A DNA stretch of 64,000 bases from Terriglobia bacterium (GTDB taxonomy: Bacteria > Acidobacteriota > Terriglobia > Terriglobales > Acidobacteriaceae), in assembly GCA_020073165.1 (NCBI GenBank), contig JAIQFP010000002.1, positions 124,001 to 188,000 of the forward strand. The letters run 5' to 3'. The first letter of the stretch is position 1, and the number at the start of each line of letters is the position of its first letter. A model generated the notes under the pieces. It was not told the DNA's origin. It saw only the letters and a list, made by a program, of their open reading frames with translations, and did not search any database. The position numbers and the translations under genes are program-made. Below are positions 28,172-36,887 of this stretch, piece by piece.

Positions 28172-28837
28172 ATGGGAAGAGTGGTCACTCCCGAATTGCT
28201 GGACAGCGATGCCGGCACGCCCGCCGAGGTGGTCTCTTCCCTGGCCGATCTCCGCCGTATTAACCGCTGGTTCGGCGGCGTCGCCACCACCTGCTCGATG
28301 GTGGAGCATGTGGCCCGCAAGCTGGATGCCACCGCGCTCTCCTTTCTTGAAGTCGCAGCCGGATCCGGCGACGTGCCTGAGCTTGTCCGCCAACGCCTTC
28401 AGTCCAAGGGCGTGCAGTTACAGACCACCCTGCTCGACCGCGCCCGCTCTCATCTGATCAATGGAAAGCAGGCGGTGGTCGGCGACGCTCTAGCGCTCCC
28501 CTTTGCTGACGGGAGTTTTGACCTGGTGGGTTGTGGCCTGTTTGCGCACCATCTGTCGCCTGACCAGCTCAAGGCCTTCGTCAATGAGGCCCTGCGAGTC
28601 AGCCGAGTCGCCGTTCTGATCAATGACCTGGTACGGCATCCCTTACATGCAGCTCTGGTGTACGCCGGTTATCCCCTGTACCGCAGTCGGCTGACCCGCC
28701 ATGACGCCCCCGCCTCGGTGCGCGCTGCCTACACCCCTGAAGAGATGCGGAACTTGCTACAGCGGACACGCGCGGCGCAGGTGGAGATTCGTCGGCACTA
28801 TCTTTTTCGCATGGCCGTAATTGCGTGGAAACCGTGA
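28172..28837 (+). CDS. Class I SAM-dependent methyltransferase
   Basis: Rossmann-fold methyltransferase of 221 residues, resembling the UbiE/type III polyketide-associated group. Motif I is FLEVAAGSGDVPEL, the post-I acidic residue follows in TTLLDRA, and motif II/III is seen in GDALALPFADGSFDLVGCGLFAHHL. The 3' end overlaps the start of the flavoprotein gene by 4 bp (GTGA), implying coupled translation and a shared pathway. No polyketide synthase is nearby, so the substrate, perhaps a lipid-like phenol or quinone precursor, is unknown. Confidence 0.85.
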   Translation: MGRVVTPELLDSDAGTPAEVVSSLADLRRINRWFGGVATTCSMVEHVARKLDATALSFLEVAAGSGDVPELVRQRLQSKGVQLQTTLLDRARSHLINGKQAVVGDALALPFADGSFDLVGCGLFAHHLSPDQLKAFVNEALRVSRVAVLINDLVRHPLHAALVYAGYPLYRSRLTRHDAPASVRAAYTPEEMRNLLQRTRAAQVEIRRHYLFRMAVIAWKP

Positions 28838-29925
28838 CCTGCGACCTTCTCATCATCGGTGGCGGCCCCGCGGGTGCGTCCGCCGCCATCACTGCGGCAC
28901 GCGCTGGCGCGCGCGTGGTCCTGTTGGAACGCGGGCGATTTCCCCGTCATAAGGTCTGCGGCGAATTCGTGTCGTCAGAATCTCTCGAGCTACTGGCCGC
29001 GCTCTTGGATTCGGGACACTCAGCGCTGCTGCGCGACGCGACGCGCATTCTTCAGGCCCGCCTGTTTCTCGACGGCCGTGTTCTTAGGACCGTCATCCAA
29101 CCGCCTGCCGCGAGCATAGCCCGGCTCGACCTGGATGCCGCCCTGTGGGATGCGGCGATCAGCGCCGGCGTCGAGGCCCGCCAGCAAACCACAGTGCAAA
29201 GCCTGGCAGGCTCCGGCCCGTTCCAGTTAGCAACTTCAGCCGGTGAATTCGAGGCCCGCACCGTGATCGACGCCTCCGGACGCTGGTCGAACCTGAACGC
29301 ATCGCCGAACGGCACCCAGCGCAAGAAGTGGCTCGGCGTGAAAGCGCACTTTGCCGAAGCCTCGCCCAACCCCTCGGTGGACCTGTATTTTTTCGATGGA
29401 GGTTACTGCGGCGTTCAGCCGGTCAAGCTGGAGAAGGCAGGTTCCAGCGGGCGTGTGAATGCCTGCGCCATGGTGCGCGCCGAGGTTGCCAGCACCCTGC
29501 CTGATATCTTCGCCCGGCATCCTGAACTGCACCAGCGCAGCCGCCATTGGCAACAGCTCAGCGAGCCTGTGACCACCTCGCCACTCATCTTCCGTGATCC
29601 CCGGCCCGAGCGGGAGGGGGCACTGATGGTTGGAGATGCGGCGGGGTTTGTGGATCCCTTCGTGGGAGATGGGATCTCCTTGGCCCTCCGCAGCGGAACC
29701 ATGGCAGCGCAGTGCCTCATCCCATTCTTTCGTGCAGAAGTCACTCTGAGGGAAGCTGTGGCGAGTTACAGGCAGAGCTATCAGGAGCGGCTGGCCCCTA
29801 TATTCCGGGCCTCGTCGAGAATCCGCCGGATGCTGGTTCTGCCTCGAGTTTTACGGGGCCCCTTGTTGTTTCTGCTCCAGAACAATCCAGCGCTCACGCG
29901 ATACGTTGTAAGCAAAACCCGCTAG
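28834..29925 (+). CDS. FAD-dependent oxidoreductase, geranylgeranyl reductase-like
   Basis: Flavoprotein of 363 residues with the FAD dinucleotide motif IIGGGPAGASAA at the N-terminus, the VCGEFVS segment and the second FAD motif GDAAGFVDPFVGDGISLALRSG, as in geranylgeranyl reductases and aromatic hydroxylases of the UbiH fold. GTG 28834 gives a 4-bp overlap with the methyltransferase; GTG 28825 is the alternative. The pair probably tailors one small molecule, by hydroxylation or double-bond reduction plus methylation. Confidence 0.86.
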   Translation: MTCDLLIIGGGPAGASAAITAARAGARVVLLERGRFPRHKVCGEFVSSESLELLAALLDSGHSALLRDATRILQARLFLDGRVLRTVIQPPAASIARLDLDAALWDAAISAGVEARQQTTVQSLAGSGPFQLATSAGEFEARTVIDASGRWSNLNASPNGTQRKKWLGVKAHFAEASPNPSVDLYFFDGGYCGVQPVKLEKAGSSGRVNACAMVRAEVASTLPDIFARHPELHQRSRHWQQLSEPVTTSPLIFRDPRPEREGALMVGDAAGFVDPFVGDGISLALRSGTMAAQCLIPFFRAEVTLREAVASYRQSYQERLAPIFRASSRIRRMLVLPRVLRGPLLFLLQNNPALTRYVVSKTR

Positions 29926-29962
29926 CGAAATTCCGCGGTTTCCTCGGTACTCGCAACAGATG

Positions 29963-30688
29963 CTAGCGAACCACCAGCACTTCTCTCACATTGTCCCGGG
30001 CCAAAAAGAACTTGATGGAGGCGAAGTCGCGGAACAGGTTTTCGATGTGCCGGTTGTTGAATACCCGCTGCAGGCGGAAGCCGCTGCCCACGGCAGTGTG
30101 CGCGACGCCGGTGGGCCCTTTGCGCACTTCGCGGCGGGCCTGGATGTGCTGCATCTCCAGCGTATCGCTACCGACAATGTGGTAGCGGTAGCAAGGCGCA
30201 TCCGGTCCTGCCTCTTTGGTGTGGAAGAAAGCCAGCAACATCCCCTGGGGTTTGAGCATCGTCCACAGACGTCCTACCACTGGCTTCACCAGGCTCTCGT
30301 CCAGGTAGTCAGCTAAGTTCCAACACAGCACCACGTCGAAATGCGCCGCGGGATAGACCAGGTTATCGGCCAGGAACTTCTTGCTGTCGAGAATGACGTT
30401 GCCCTGCTCATCCTTGGTGACCAGCGAGGGATCGGTCGACGCTACCAGCAGGTCTTCGCTGTAGATCTTGTGTCCGCGTTCGGTCATGTAGCGGATATTG
30501 CTGGGCGAGGTCGAACCCAGGTCGAGAACACACAGGGGCTCCTCCGACGCTAAAGAGCGCGCCAGTTCGGCCAGCCCGCTGGAGCGGCGCGTGAGCCTTT
30601 GCGCCCCGGCAGCCGCCCGGCTAGCCGGGCCGACGTCGGCCGATGATCCACGAAATAATTTCATGAAGCTGTTGGTTACGGATGCCAT
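29963..30688 (-). CDS. Putative SAM-dependent methyltransferase
   Basis: Protein of 241 residues. After a 45-residue Ala/Arg-rich leader it shows a methyltransferase-like core: CVLDLGSTSPSNIRYM as motif I, an acidic strand end (YSEDLL), FDVVLCWNLADYLDE and a later LKPQGMLLAFF. Motif I has Gly-Ser-Thr in place of the usual GxGxG, so activity is uncertain. AGGAAA precedes the ATG. It is convergent with the flavoprotein gene. A non-catalytic homologue is possible. Confidence 0.7.
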   Translation of the reverse strand: MASVTNSFMKLFRGSSADVGPASRAAAGAQRLTRRSSGLAELARSLASEEPLCVLDLGSTSPSNIRYMTERGHKIYSEDLLVASTDPSLVTKDEQGNVILDSKKFLADNLVYPAAHFDVVLCWNLADYLDESLVKPVVGRLWTMLKPQGMLLAFFHTKEAGPDAPCYRYHIVGSDTLEMQHIQARREVRKGPTGVAHTAVGSGFRLQRVFNNRHIENLFRDFASIKFFLARDNVREVLVVR

Positions 30689-30760
30689 CGCAATTTCCTG
30701 GCGTCCGGCTCCACAAAGTTCCGCATGTTAACTATAGCGCGGCGTGCCTAGTGAAGCCGG

Positions 30761-31249
30761 TCAAAACTTCTTTACCTCGGTTACCGGAGTTTTCTCCGCC
30801 GGGCTGACGTGGGAAACGCCACCCGCCGACACCCCCATGCCGGATGGGGCCACGGGATTACTGGCCGGGGTGGATGCGCTCTTCACCTCTGCCTTAGCTT
30901 CCGGCTTGGCGCTTTCTCTCTGGATATCCACCTTGCCCTTGAAGTAAGCGCCATCTTCGATCGAGATCCGTTGGGTGACAATGTCGCCCACGGCGACGGC
31001 TGATTTCTTTAACTCAGCCCGCTCGCTGGCACGAATGTTACCATCCAGCTTGCCTTCCACCACCACGCCCTTGGCGTTGACGTTCGCTCGCACCTGCCCA
31101 TTGGGACCGATGATCAGGCGGTTTCCATGCAGCTCGATGGTGCCCTCGACCTGGCCATCCACGTAGAGGTCCTCGCTGCCGGAAAGCTCTCCCTTGATGA
31201 TGACCGACCTTCCGATATGTGCAAACTCCGGCGTTCTGGTTGCGTCCAT
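30761..31249 (-). CDS. Bactofilin (polymer-forming cytoskeletal protein)
   Basis: Bactofilins self-assemble into filaments that help position cell-envelope enzymes. The 162 residues contain the DUF583 core (about 10-110), with repeated beta-helix rungs such as GELSGSEDLYVDGQVEGTIELHGNRLIIG, and a C-terminal Pro/Ala/Lys-rich tail typical of the family. ATG 31249 follows a strong AGGAGG; the longer frame upstream has no conserved sequence. It is divergent from a secreted protein gene. Confidence 0.93.
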   Translation of the reverse strand: MDATRTPEFAHIGRSVIIKGELSGSEDLYVDGQVEGTIELHGNRLIIGPNGQVRANVNAKGVVVEGKLDGNIRASERAELKKSAVAVGDIVTQRISIEDGAYFKGKVDIQRESAKPEAKAEVKSASTPASNPVAPSGMGVSAGGVSHVSPAEKTPVTEVKKF

Positions 31250-31451
31250 GGATGAGCCTCCTTGTCCGTGCTTACCGCGGGACAGCCAAGCGAGAATAAT
31301 GAATTCTAAATCATCTTGGCGAATTGCGCGGGCTCCGAGCCAAGCCGAGCGGGAGGCCTGCACTTCCCGGACGTCGACGGACCGGGCTGGCACGGATAAC
31401 AGCGGGGCACCTGATTCTCGTCTAAACTAGAGGCGGAGTAAAGCAACGGGC

Positions 31452-32348
31452 ATGAAGTTCACCCCAAGCCGATCGTTCTGGGCAGTGCTGGCTGCGCTCG
31501 TGATAGCGGGTGCCGGGGCCGTGGCTTCTCAAGCGCCCTCCGTTTCCTCCGCCGACCTCGTCCGCCAGACCGTGGACAATGAACTGAAGCACTCCGGCGA
31601 CAGCCCAAAGTTCATGTTTCGCGAGACCCGGGAAACCCCACACGGCTCGTCCACCAAGCTCATGGTGGAGACTCGTGATGCCATGGCAGGTATGCTCATT
31701 GCCCTCAATGGCAAGCCGCTCGGCCCGGGAATACGGCAAGCGGAGTTAGGACGGCTCAACCATCTCGCTCAAGATCCCGATGCCCTGCGGCACAAGCGCA
31801 AGCAGGAAAAGGAAGATGAGGCCCGCGTCAACCGCATCGTGAAAGCCTTGCCCGATGCTTTCATTTACGAACCGGATGGTGACCAGTTGGGCGTGCCAGG
31901 GATCGGCAAGCCGGGCGACGGACTGGTGCGGCTGAAGTTCCGCCCCAATCCCAACTACGATCCGCCCTCCCGCACCGAGCAGGTGCTCGCCGGCATGCAG
32001 GGCTACCTGCTGATTGACGCCAACAAGTGCCGGATCGCCAAGATCGACGGCACACTCTTTAAGGATGTCAGCTTCGGCTGGGGAATCCTGGGCCACTTGG
32101 ACAAGGGTGGCCACTTCTTGGTTGAGCAGGCGGATGTAGGTGGCGACCACTGGGAAATCAGCCACATGAGCCTCGACTTCACCGGCAAGATCCTGCTGTT
32201 CAAAAGCCTGAACATCAAGTCGAACGACGTCTACAGCGATTTTCGGCCCGCGCCGGCCGACCTCACTTTCGCGCAAGGCGTCGAGTTGCTGAAAAAGCAG
32301 GAAGCCGAGCTAGCCGAGAACCAGCGGCACAACGGAAGCCAGAAGTAG
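31452..32348 (+). CDS. Exported protein of unknown function
   Basis: Protein of 298 residues with a signal peptide (about 1-26, ending AVASQ). Features: an ETRETPHGSSTKLMVETRDAM segment, a charged helical stretch (HKRKQEKEDEARVNRIVK, about 115-135), and a beta-rich C-terminal half (LRLKFRPNPNY, GYLLIDANKCRIAKIDGTLFKDVSFGWGILG) that resembles lipoprotein-carrier-like or outer-membrane-lipoprotein-sorting beta folds. The family name is not recognised; similar proteins seem common in this phylum. It is divergent from bactofilin. Confidence 0.75.
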   Translation: MKFTPSRSFWAVLAALVIAGAGAVASQAPSVSSADLVRQTVDNELKHSGDSPKFMFRETRETPHGSSTKLMVETRDAMAGMLIALNGKPLGPGIRQAELGRLNHLAQDPDALRHKRKQEKEDEARVNRIVKALPDAFIYEPDGDQLGVPGIGKPGDGLVRLKFRPNPNYDPPSRTEQVLAGMQGYLLIDANKCRIAKIDGTLFKDVSFGWGILGHLDKGGHFLVEQADVGGDHWEISHMSLDFTGKILLFKSLNIKSNDVYSDFRPAPADLTFAQGVELLKKQEAELAENQRHNGSQK

Positions 32349-32428
32349 CTTTTTGGGCGGAACGAAAACCTGCCAACCGCACAGGTCGCAAAGATCTCAC
32401 GAAGGTTGCCACGGATGACGACCTGTCC

Positions 32429-34807
32429 CTAAGTACCAGTTCCCGACAGTGCTACGGTTTGTGGACTGCCGCCCCCATTGTCGGAGATGGAAAGCGTGGC
32501 GCTCCGAGAACCTTGCATTGTGGGTGTGAAGGTCACTTTGATCTTGCAGCTTCCATGCGCGGGCACACTGCTCCCGCAGGTATTGGTCTCGGCAAAGTCA
32601 CCGGAATCTGTTCCGCCGATGCTGATTCCGCTGATACTCAAGCTCAGGCTGGCCGTGTTGGTCAGGGTAATGGTGGCGGCGAGACTGGTAGTCCCTACTC
32701 TTTGGTTTCCAAAGTTCAGCCCAATGACTGAAAGCTCGACCACTGTTCCTACGCCACTCAGAGAGACGGTCTGCGGGCTGCCTGGTGCGTTATCTTGAAT
32801 CGCAAGCTGACCGGTGCGTGCGCCGGGGTGCTGGGGGTCGAATTGGACCGTGATGGTGCAACTGTCCCCCGGGTTCAGGTTCGTTCCGCAACTATTCTGC
32901 TCGGTGAAATCGCCAGTCGCCTTAATTGCGGTGATGGTCAGAGGTCCTGTACCCGTGTTGGTCATTGTGACCAGTTGCGGCGTGCTGGAAGTGTTCAATA
33001 GCTGTACCGGAAACGTGAGGCTGGTGGTAGACAGGGACACGACCGGGGCCACACCTGTGCCGGTGAGATCAACGGTCTGGGGGCTGCCCGATGCACTATC
33101 GTTCAGGTCGAGTGTAGCGATGCGGGTCCCTGTTCCACCAGGAGTGAATGTGACGGAAATCGTGCAACTCCCACCCGGAGGGACGTTGTTGTTTTTGCAG
33201 GTGTTGGTTTCAGCGAAGTCGTCAGGGTTGGTTCCTGCGAAAGTGATGCTATCGATAACCAACCGCCCGCTGCCGACGTTGGTCAGCGTTACTACCTGTG
33301 CCGGACTCGTCGTGCCCACGGTCTGCGGACCGAACATGAGGCTCGTTGGCGCGAGTGCTGGGTCAGGCAGCGGCCTGCCCTGCAGGACCACGTAAACGGA
33401 ACTTCCGCCATTGCCCAACGTAGCTGCGTCCAAACGACCGTCGTTGTTGAAGTCTGCCACCACCAGCCCGTAAGGATTGAATCCAGTCAGGTAGTCCGTG
33501 TGGCTCTGGAAGGTGCCGTCGCCATTCCCCAGCAGCAGGGAGAAATCTCCCAGCACGCAGTTGGATTGGCAGCTGTTATCATTTGTGACGGCGAGATCCA
33601 GTATGCCGTCACCATTGAAATCGCCAGCCACGATCTGTGCTGGCCCGGTTCCTGTTGCGTAGTCACTCTTCGCCCCGAATGTTCCGCCGCTGCCTCCCAA
33701 CAGGATGGAGACGGTGTTCCCGAGAGCAGTCACCGCCAAGTCCAGCCTGCCATCGCCGTTGAAGTCTGCAGCCGTCATCCAAAAGGGATAAGTACCCGTT
33801 GCGTAGTAGGCTGGGGGCTGGAACGTGCCGTCGCCATTGCCGAGAAAAAGGGCCACCTGCGCCGTTCCCACGCTAAGGATGGCAAGATCCAGAACACCAT
33901 CACCATTGAAGTCGCCAACGGCCGACGAACCGGTAACGACACACTCATTGGGCACATTGCCCACGGTGTAAAGGGCCCCGTCCTGGAATGTGCCGTCGCC
34001 GTTGCCGGACAAGACTCGAACCGACACGGTGCCTGAGCAGCTGTAGCCGGCAAACTCCGTGAGGATAAGGTCCAGCTTGCCGTCTCGATTAAAGTCACCC
34101 ACGAAAAACGCCATCGGATATTCATCTACCGAGAACTGGGGCAGCGCCGTGAACGTTCCGTCGCCGTTTCCCAGGCAGACTTGACCATACGCGTAGTAAT
34201 TGTAGTAATCCGAGTAATAGCTCGCCATGATGTCCAGCTTGCCGTCACCGTTGAAGTCACCTACAGTTTGCAGCGCGCCTTGACAAGTAGAATAAATCGC
34301 CGCGCCAAAAGTCCCGTGTCCCATACCGGGCAAAACGGAAAGTCCCAGTTCGTTATTGCTGCTCAAAACCAAGTCTTGGATCCCGTCGCCATTGAAATCA
34401 CCGCTGAAAACATTGGTGCCGTTGTAGGTTCCCGTCAGCGGCACTCCGTTGAACTTCACCACAGACTCGGGAGGTGCGATCGGAAAGAACGCAACATTCG
34501 ACGCGGCCGCGCCTGGATTCACCACCGTCACCGACGCCGTTCCCGCATGGGCAATCTGTGTTGCTGTGATCTTCGCTGTCAGTTTCTTGTCAGACACCAC
34601 ACTGGTGAGCAACGGCACGCCATTCCACTCGATCGCGGAACTGGAAACGAATCCCGCGCCGTTTACGGTCAGCGTAAAGCTCGCCCCACCTGAGGCCGCA
34701 CTCGCCGGCACGAGCGGCTGATTGATGAGAGGAACCGGGTTGGTTTGTGCGTACAGGACTGTGCCGACGAGAAACACGAACAGGCCGGCAAAGCGGACAG
34801 ACTTCAT
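32429..34807 (-). CDS. Exported VCBS/FG-GAP and choice-of-anchor-D repeat protein
   Basis: Large extracellular protein of 792 residues. After a signal peptide (about 1-19) comes an IPT/TIG-like domain, then about seven FG-GAP/VCBS repeats with the calcium-binding pattern DFNGDGxxDL (about 130-480), then three Ig-like choice-of-anchor-D modules of about 105 residues (LMFGPQTVGTTSPAQVVTLTN and equivalents). Such proteins are surface adhesins or carbohydrate binders in Acidobacteriota. ATG 34807 has GGAGG; the longer frame has no signal peptide. No C-terminal sorting signal was identified. Confidence 0.9.
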   Translation of the reverse strand: MKSVRFAGLFVFLVGTVLYAQTNPVPLINQPLVPASAASGGASFTLTVNGAGFVSSSAIEWNGVPLLTSVVSDKKLTAKITATQIAHAGTASVTVVNPGAAASNVAFFPIAPPESVVKFNGVPLTGTYNGTNVFSGDFNGDGIQDLVLSSNNELGLSVLPGMGHGTFGAAIYSTCQGALQTVGDFNGDGKLDIMASYYSDYYNYYAYGQVCLGNGDGTFTALPQFSVDEYPMAFFVGDFNRDGKLDLILTEFAGYSCSGTVSVRVLSGNGDGTFQDGALYTVGNVPNECVVTGSSAVGDFNGDGVLDLAILSVGTAQVALFLGNGDGTFQPPAYYATGTYPFWMTAADFNGDGRLDLAVTALGNTVSILLGGSGGTFGAKSDYATGTGPAQIVAGDFNGDGILDLAVTNDNSCQSNCVLGDFSLLLGNGDGTFQSHTDYLTGFNPYGLVVADFNNDGRLDAATLGNGGSSVYVVLQGRPLPDPALAPTSLMFGPQTVGTTSPAQVVTLTNVGSGRLVIDSITFAGTNPDDFAETNTCKNNNVPPGGSCTISVTFTPGGTGTRIATLDLNDSASGSPQTVDLTGTGVAPVVSLSTTSLTFPVQLLNTSSTPQLVTMTNTGTGPLTITAIKATGDFTEQNSCGTNLNPGDSCTITVQFDPQHPGARTGQLAIQDNAPGSPQTVSLSGVGTVVELSVIGLNFGNQRVGTTSLAATITLTNTASLSLSISGISIGGTDSGDFAETNTCGSSVPAHGSCKIKVTFTPTMQGSRSATLSISDNGGGSPQTVALSGTGT

Positions 34808-34928
34808 GGCGACGCCTCCGTGGGCGGACAACAAACGCGGGCAGGACTTGCTTGGCGACCAGCGCGGGGAAGCAGGTCGGGCTGAGAAGTCTGCCACCGC
34901 CTTGGAGCGACTGTCAAGTCAAATGCTC

Positions 34929-36047
34929 CTATCCGCTACCCGCGCGAATGGTTTCCTTCCGCACCGTGAGCTTTTCGATCAGGTCTTCGCGCAGGCGGTA
35001 TCCCGTGCCCGGTTCGTCGCGAATCACGATGGTGCCTTTTGGCGTGACTTCCACCTCAGGCTCAATGATGTCTTCCTTCCAATAGCGCTTGGAAGCCGAT
35101 ACATCTCCCGGCAAGCGAAAGTTCTCCAGCGTGGATAGCGCGATGTTGTGTGCCCGCCCGATCCCGGATTCCAGCATGCCCCCGCACCACACCGGGATTT
35201 TGGTCCCCTGGCAGACATCATGGACCTTCTTGGCCTCGGTGAAGCCGCCCACACGCCCTACTTTAATATTGATGATTCGGCATGCCCCGGTCTCGACTGC
35301 GAACGCGGCATCGCGTGCGTGCCGGATGGATTCGTCCAGGCAAATGGCTGTCCGCAACTCCCGTTGCAGGCGGGCATGGTAATAGATATCGTCGTTCCAC
35401 AGCGGCTGCTCGATCATGAGCAGATTGAACTGGTCGAACTTGCGCAGGTGCTCGACTTCATCCAGTCGGTACGCGGAGTTGGCGTCACAACTGAGCACGA
35501 TCTCCGGCCAGCGCGCGCGAATTCGCTCCAGCACGTTCACATCCCAGCCGGGCTTGACCTTCACCTTGACGCGTCGGTATCCCGCCTCCACTTCGACTTG
35601 AATCTTCTCCAGCAGTTGCTCGATCGAGTCTTGGATCCCGATGGAAACGCCACACGGAATCTCGCGCTGCGTGCCTCCCAGCAGCTTCCACAAGGCTTGC
35701 TGTTTCTGCCGGGCCTCGGCATCCCAGAGAGCGTTCTCCACCGCTGTCTTGGCCATGCGGTGGCCGCGTATCCTCGCCATCAAGGCTGCGCTTTCCCGGG
35801 CCGCGGTCAAGCTGCGGCCAAGCACCGACGGCGCCAGATAATGCTTGATAGTCGGCCAGGCGGTTTCGGCCCACTCGGCGCTGTAGAAGGGATCCTCGCC
35901 CGCCACACACTCACCCCAGCCCTCGACTCCTTCGCAGTGGGCCGTGACCAGTAGAATGCGGCGGCTGTAGGTACGGCCGAAGCTCGTCTCAAAGAAGTGG
36001 ACGAGCGGCATCTGAATCTCTCGCAGGGTGATGGCTTCTATCTTCAT
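34929..36047 (-). CDS. Enolase-superfamily o-succinylbenzoate synthase / N-succinylamino-acid racemase
   Basis: Member of the MLE subgroup, 372 residues. The full acid-base and metal set is seen: KVKVK (Lys161/Lys163), Asp188 in SCDANS, Glu213 in MIEQPL, Asp238 in CLDESI and Lys262 in INIKVGRVGG. Enzymes of this clade catalyse OSBS in menaquinone synthesis, racemise N-succinylamino acids, or both. The next gene upstream is a GNAT acyltransferase, the pairing known for the succinylation route that turns D- into L-amino acids, so racemase is favoured; no men genes are adjacent. Confidence 0.88.
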   Translation of the reverse strand: MKIEAITLREIQMPLVHFFETSFGRTYSRRILLVTAHCEGVEGWGECVAGEDPFYSAEWAETAWPTIKHYLAPSVLGRSLTAARESAALMARIRGHRMAKTAVENALWDAEARQKQQALWKLLGGTQREIPCGVSIGIQDSIEQLLEKIQVEVEAGYRRVKVKVKPGWDVNVLERIRARWPEIVLSCDANSAYRLDEVEHLRKFDQFNLLMIEQPLWNDDIYYHARLQRELRTAICLDESIRHARDAAFAVETGACRIINIKVGRVGGFTEAKKVHDVCQGTKIPVWCGGMLESGIGRAHNIALSTLENFRLPGDVSASKRYWKEDIIEPEVEVTPKGTIVIRDEPGTGYRLREDLIEKLTVRKETIRAGSG

Positions 36048-36125
36048 CGTAACGAACCGTGATTCTTGCTTGCTGATTGCCGAATGACAGTACATCCTTG
36101 CCTGTAATCCACAATCAGCAGTTAC

Positions 36126-36887
36126 CTAGTACGCCCATGGCTCGTCCCACCTTCCTAGAAGAAACGCACCGTTTCCTGCCCGGTCGCGCTCATAACCCAG
36201 CACCGCTAAACCCTCTGCAAAGGCTTTCTGAAATGCCGGGCGGTTGCGGTCCTGCACTTCCTGGGCCCGGACTCGCGTCGCCTGCGAGGCTTTCCATTCA
36301 TAGACCTGCGCCGGAACTGAAATGGTCTGCAGCGTCTTGAACGCCGGGTTGCTTTGCCCGCGCAATAGGTTCTCCACCCGCTTTGATTTCAGCCACCACT
36401 CCGCCACCAGGCGGTCGGTGGGCAAACCACCTTGCAAGGGTGAAGAGGTGATTCCGTACTGGTTAATGTTATAGCGGCGCGCAATGGCACCCAGCCTTTC
36501 GATATTGAGATAAGCGTTCTTGATCTCCAGGGGATCGAAGGTCCACTCCATCAGCTCAAACCCGCGCGCCAGGGCGTCTTCTCGCTGAAAGAGTTTCAGC
36601 CGCCGGCCCAGCCCCGCATTGCGATGATCCTGGCGCACCGCCAGCATGTGCGAATAGAGATAAGAATGCCCGGCGCGAAAACCGGGGATGGCAAAGGCAA
36701 AACCCACCAGTTCGCTGCCCTCGAACGCCCCCATCACCTGGCCACCTACCCGTTCGGCCACCACGAACAGGCGCAGAGGAACTAACTCAATATCAACAAA
36801 GCCCCAGACTTCCTTCTGCAGGGCCACGCAAGCCCGCATTTCGGCAAGTTCGTGACACTTGCGGAGCACGATCGAATCCGGCTTCAC
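36126..36887 (-). CDS. GNAT-family acyltransferase (COG3375-like)
   Basis: Predicted N-acyltransferase of 253 residues with an acyl-CoA-binding GNAT core: LVGFAFAIPG, SHMLAVRQDHRNAGLGRRLKLFQREDAL (the R/Q-x-x-G-x-G/A region) and ELMEWTFDPLEIKNAYLNIERLGAI. GTG at 36887 overlaps the mazG stop as GTGA, so it is favoured over ATG 36923. Homologues beside N-succinylamino-acid racemase genes succinylate D-amino acids; this context suggests the same here. It would act between the nucleotide pyrophosphatase MazG and the racemase in one operon. Confidence 0.82.
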   Translation of the reverse strand: MKPDSIVLRKCHELAEMRACVALQKEVWGFVDIELVPLRLFVVAERVGGQVMGAFEGSELVGFAFAIPGFRAGHSYLYSHMLAVRQDHRNAGLGRRLKLFQREDALARGFELMEWTFDPLEIKNAYLNIERLGAIARRYNINQYGITSSPLQGGLPTDRLVAEWWLKSKRVENLLRGQSNPAFKTLQTISVPAQVYEWKASQATRVRAQEVQDRNRPAFQKAFAEGLAVLGYERDRAGNGAFLLGRWDEPWAY

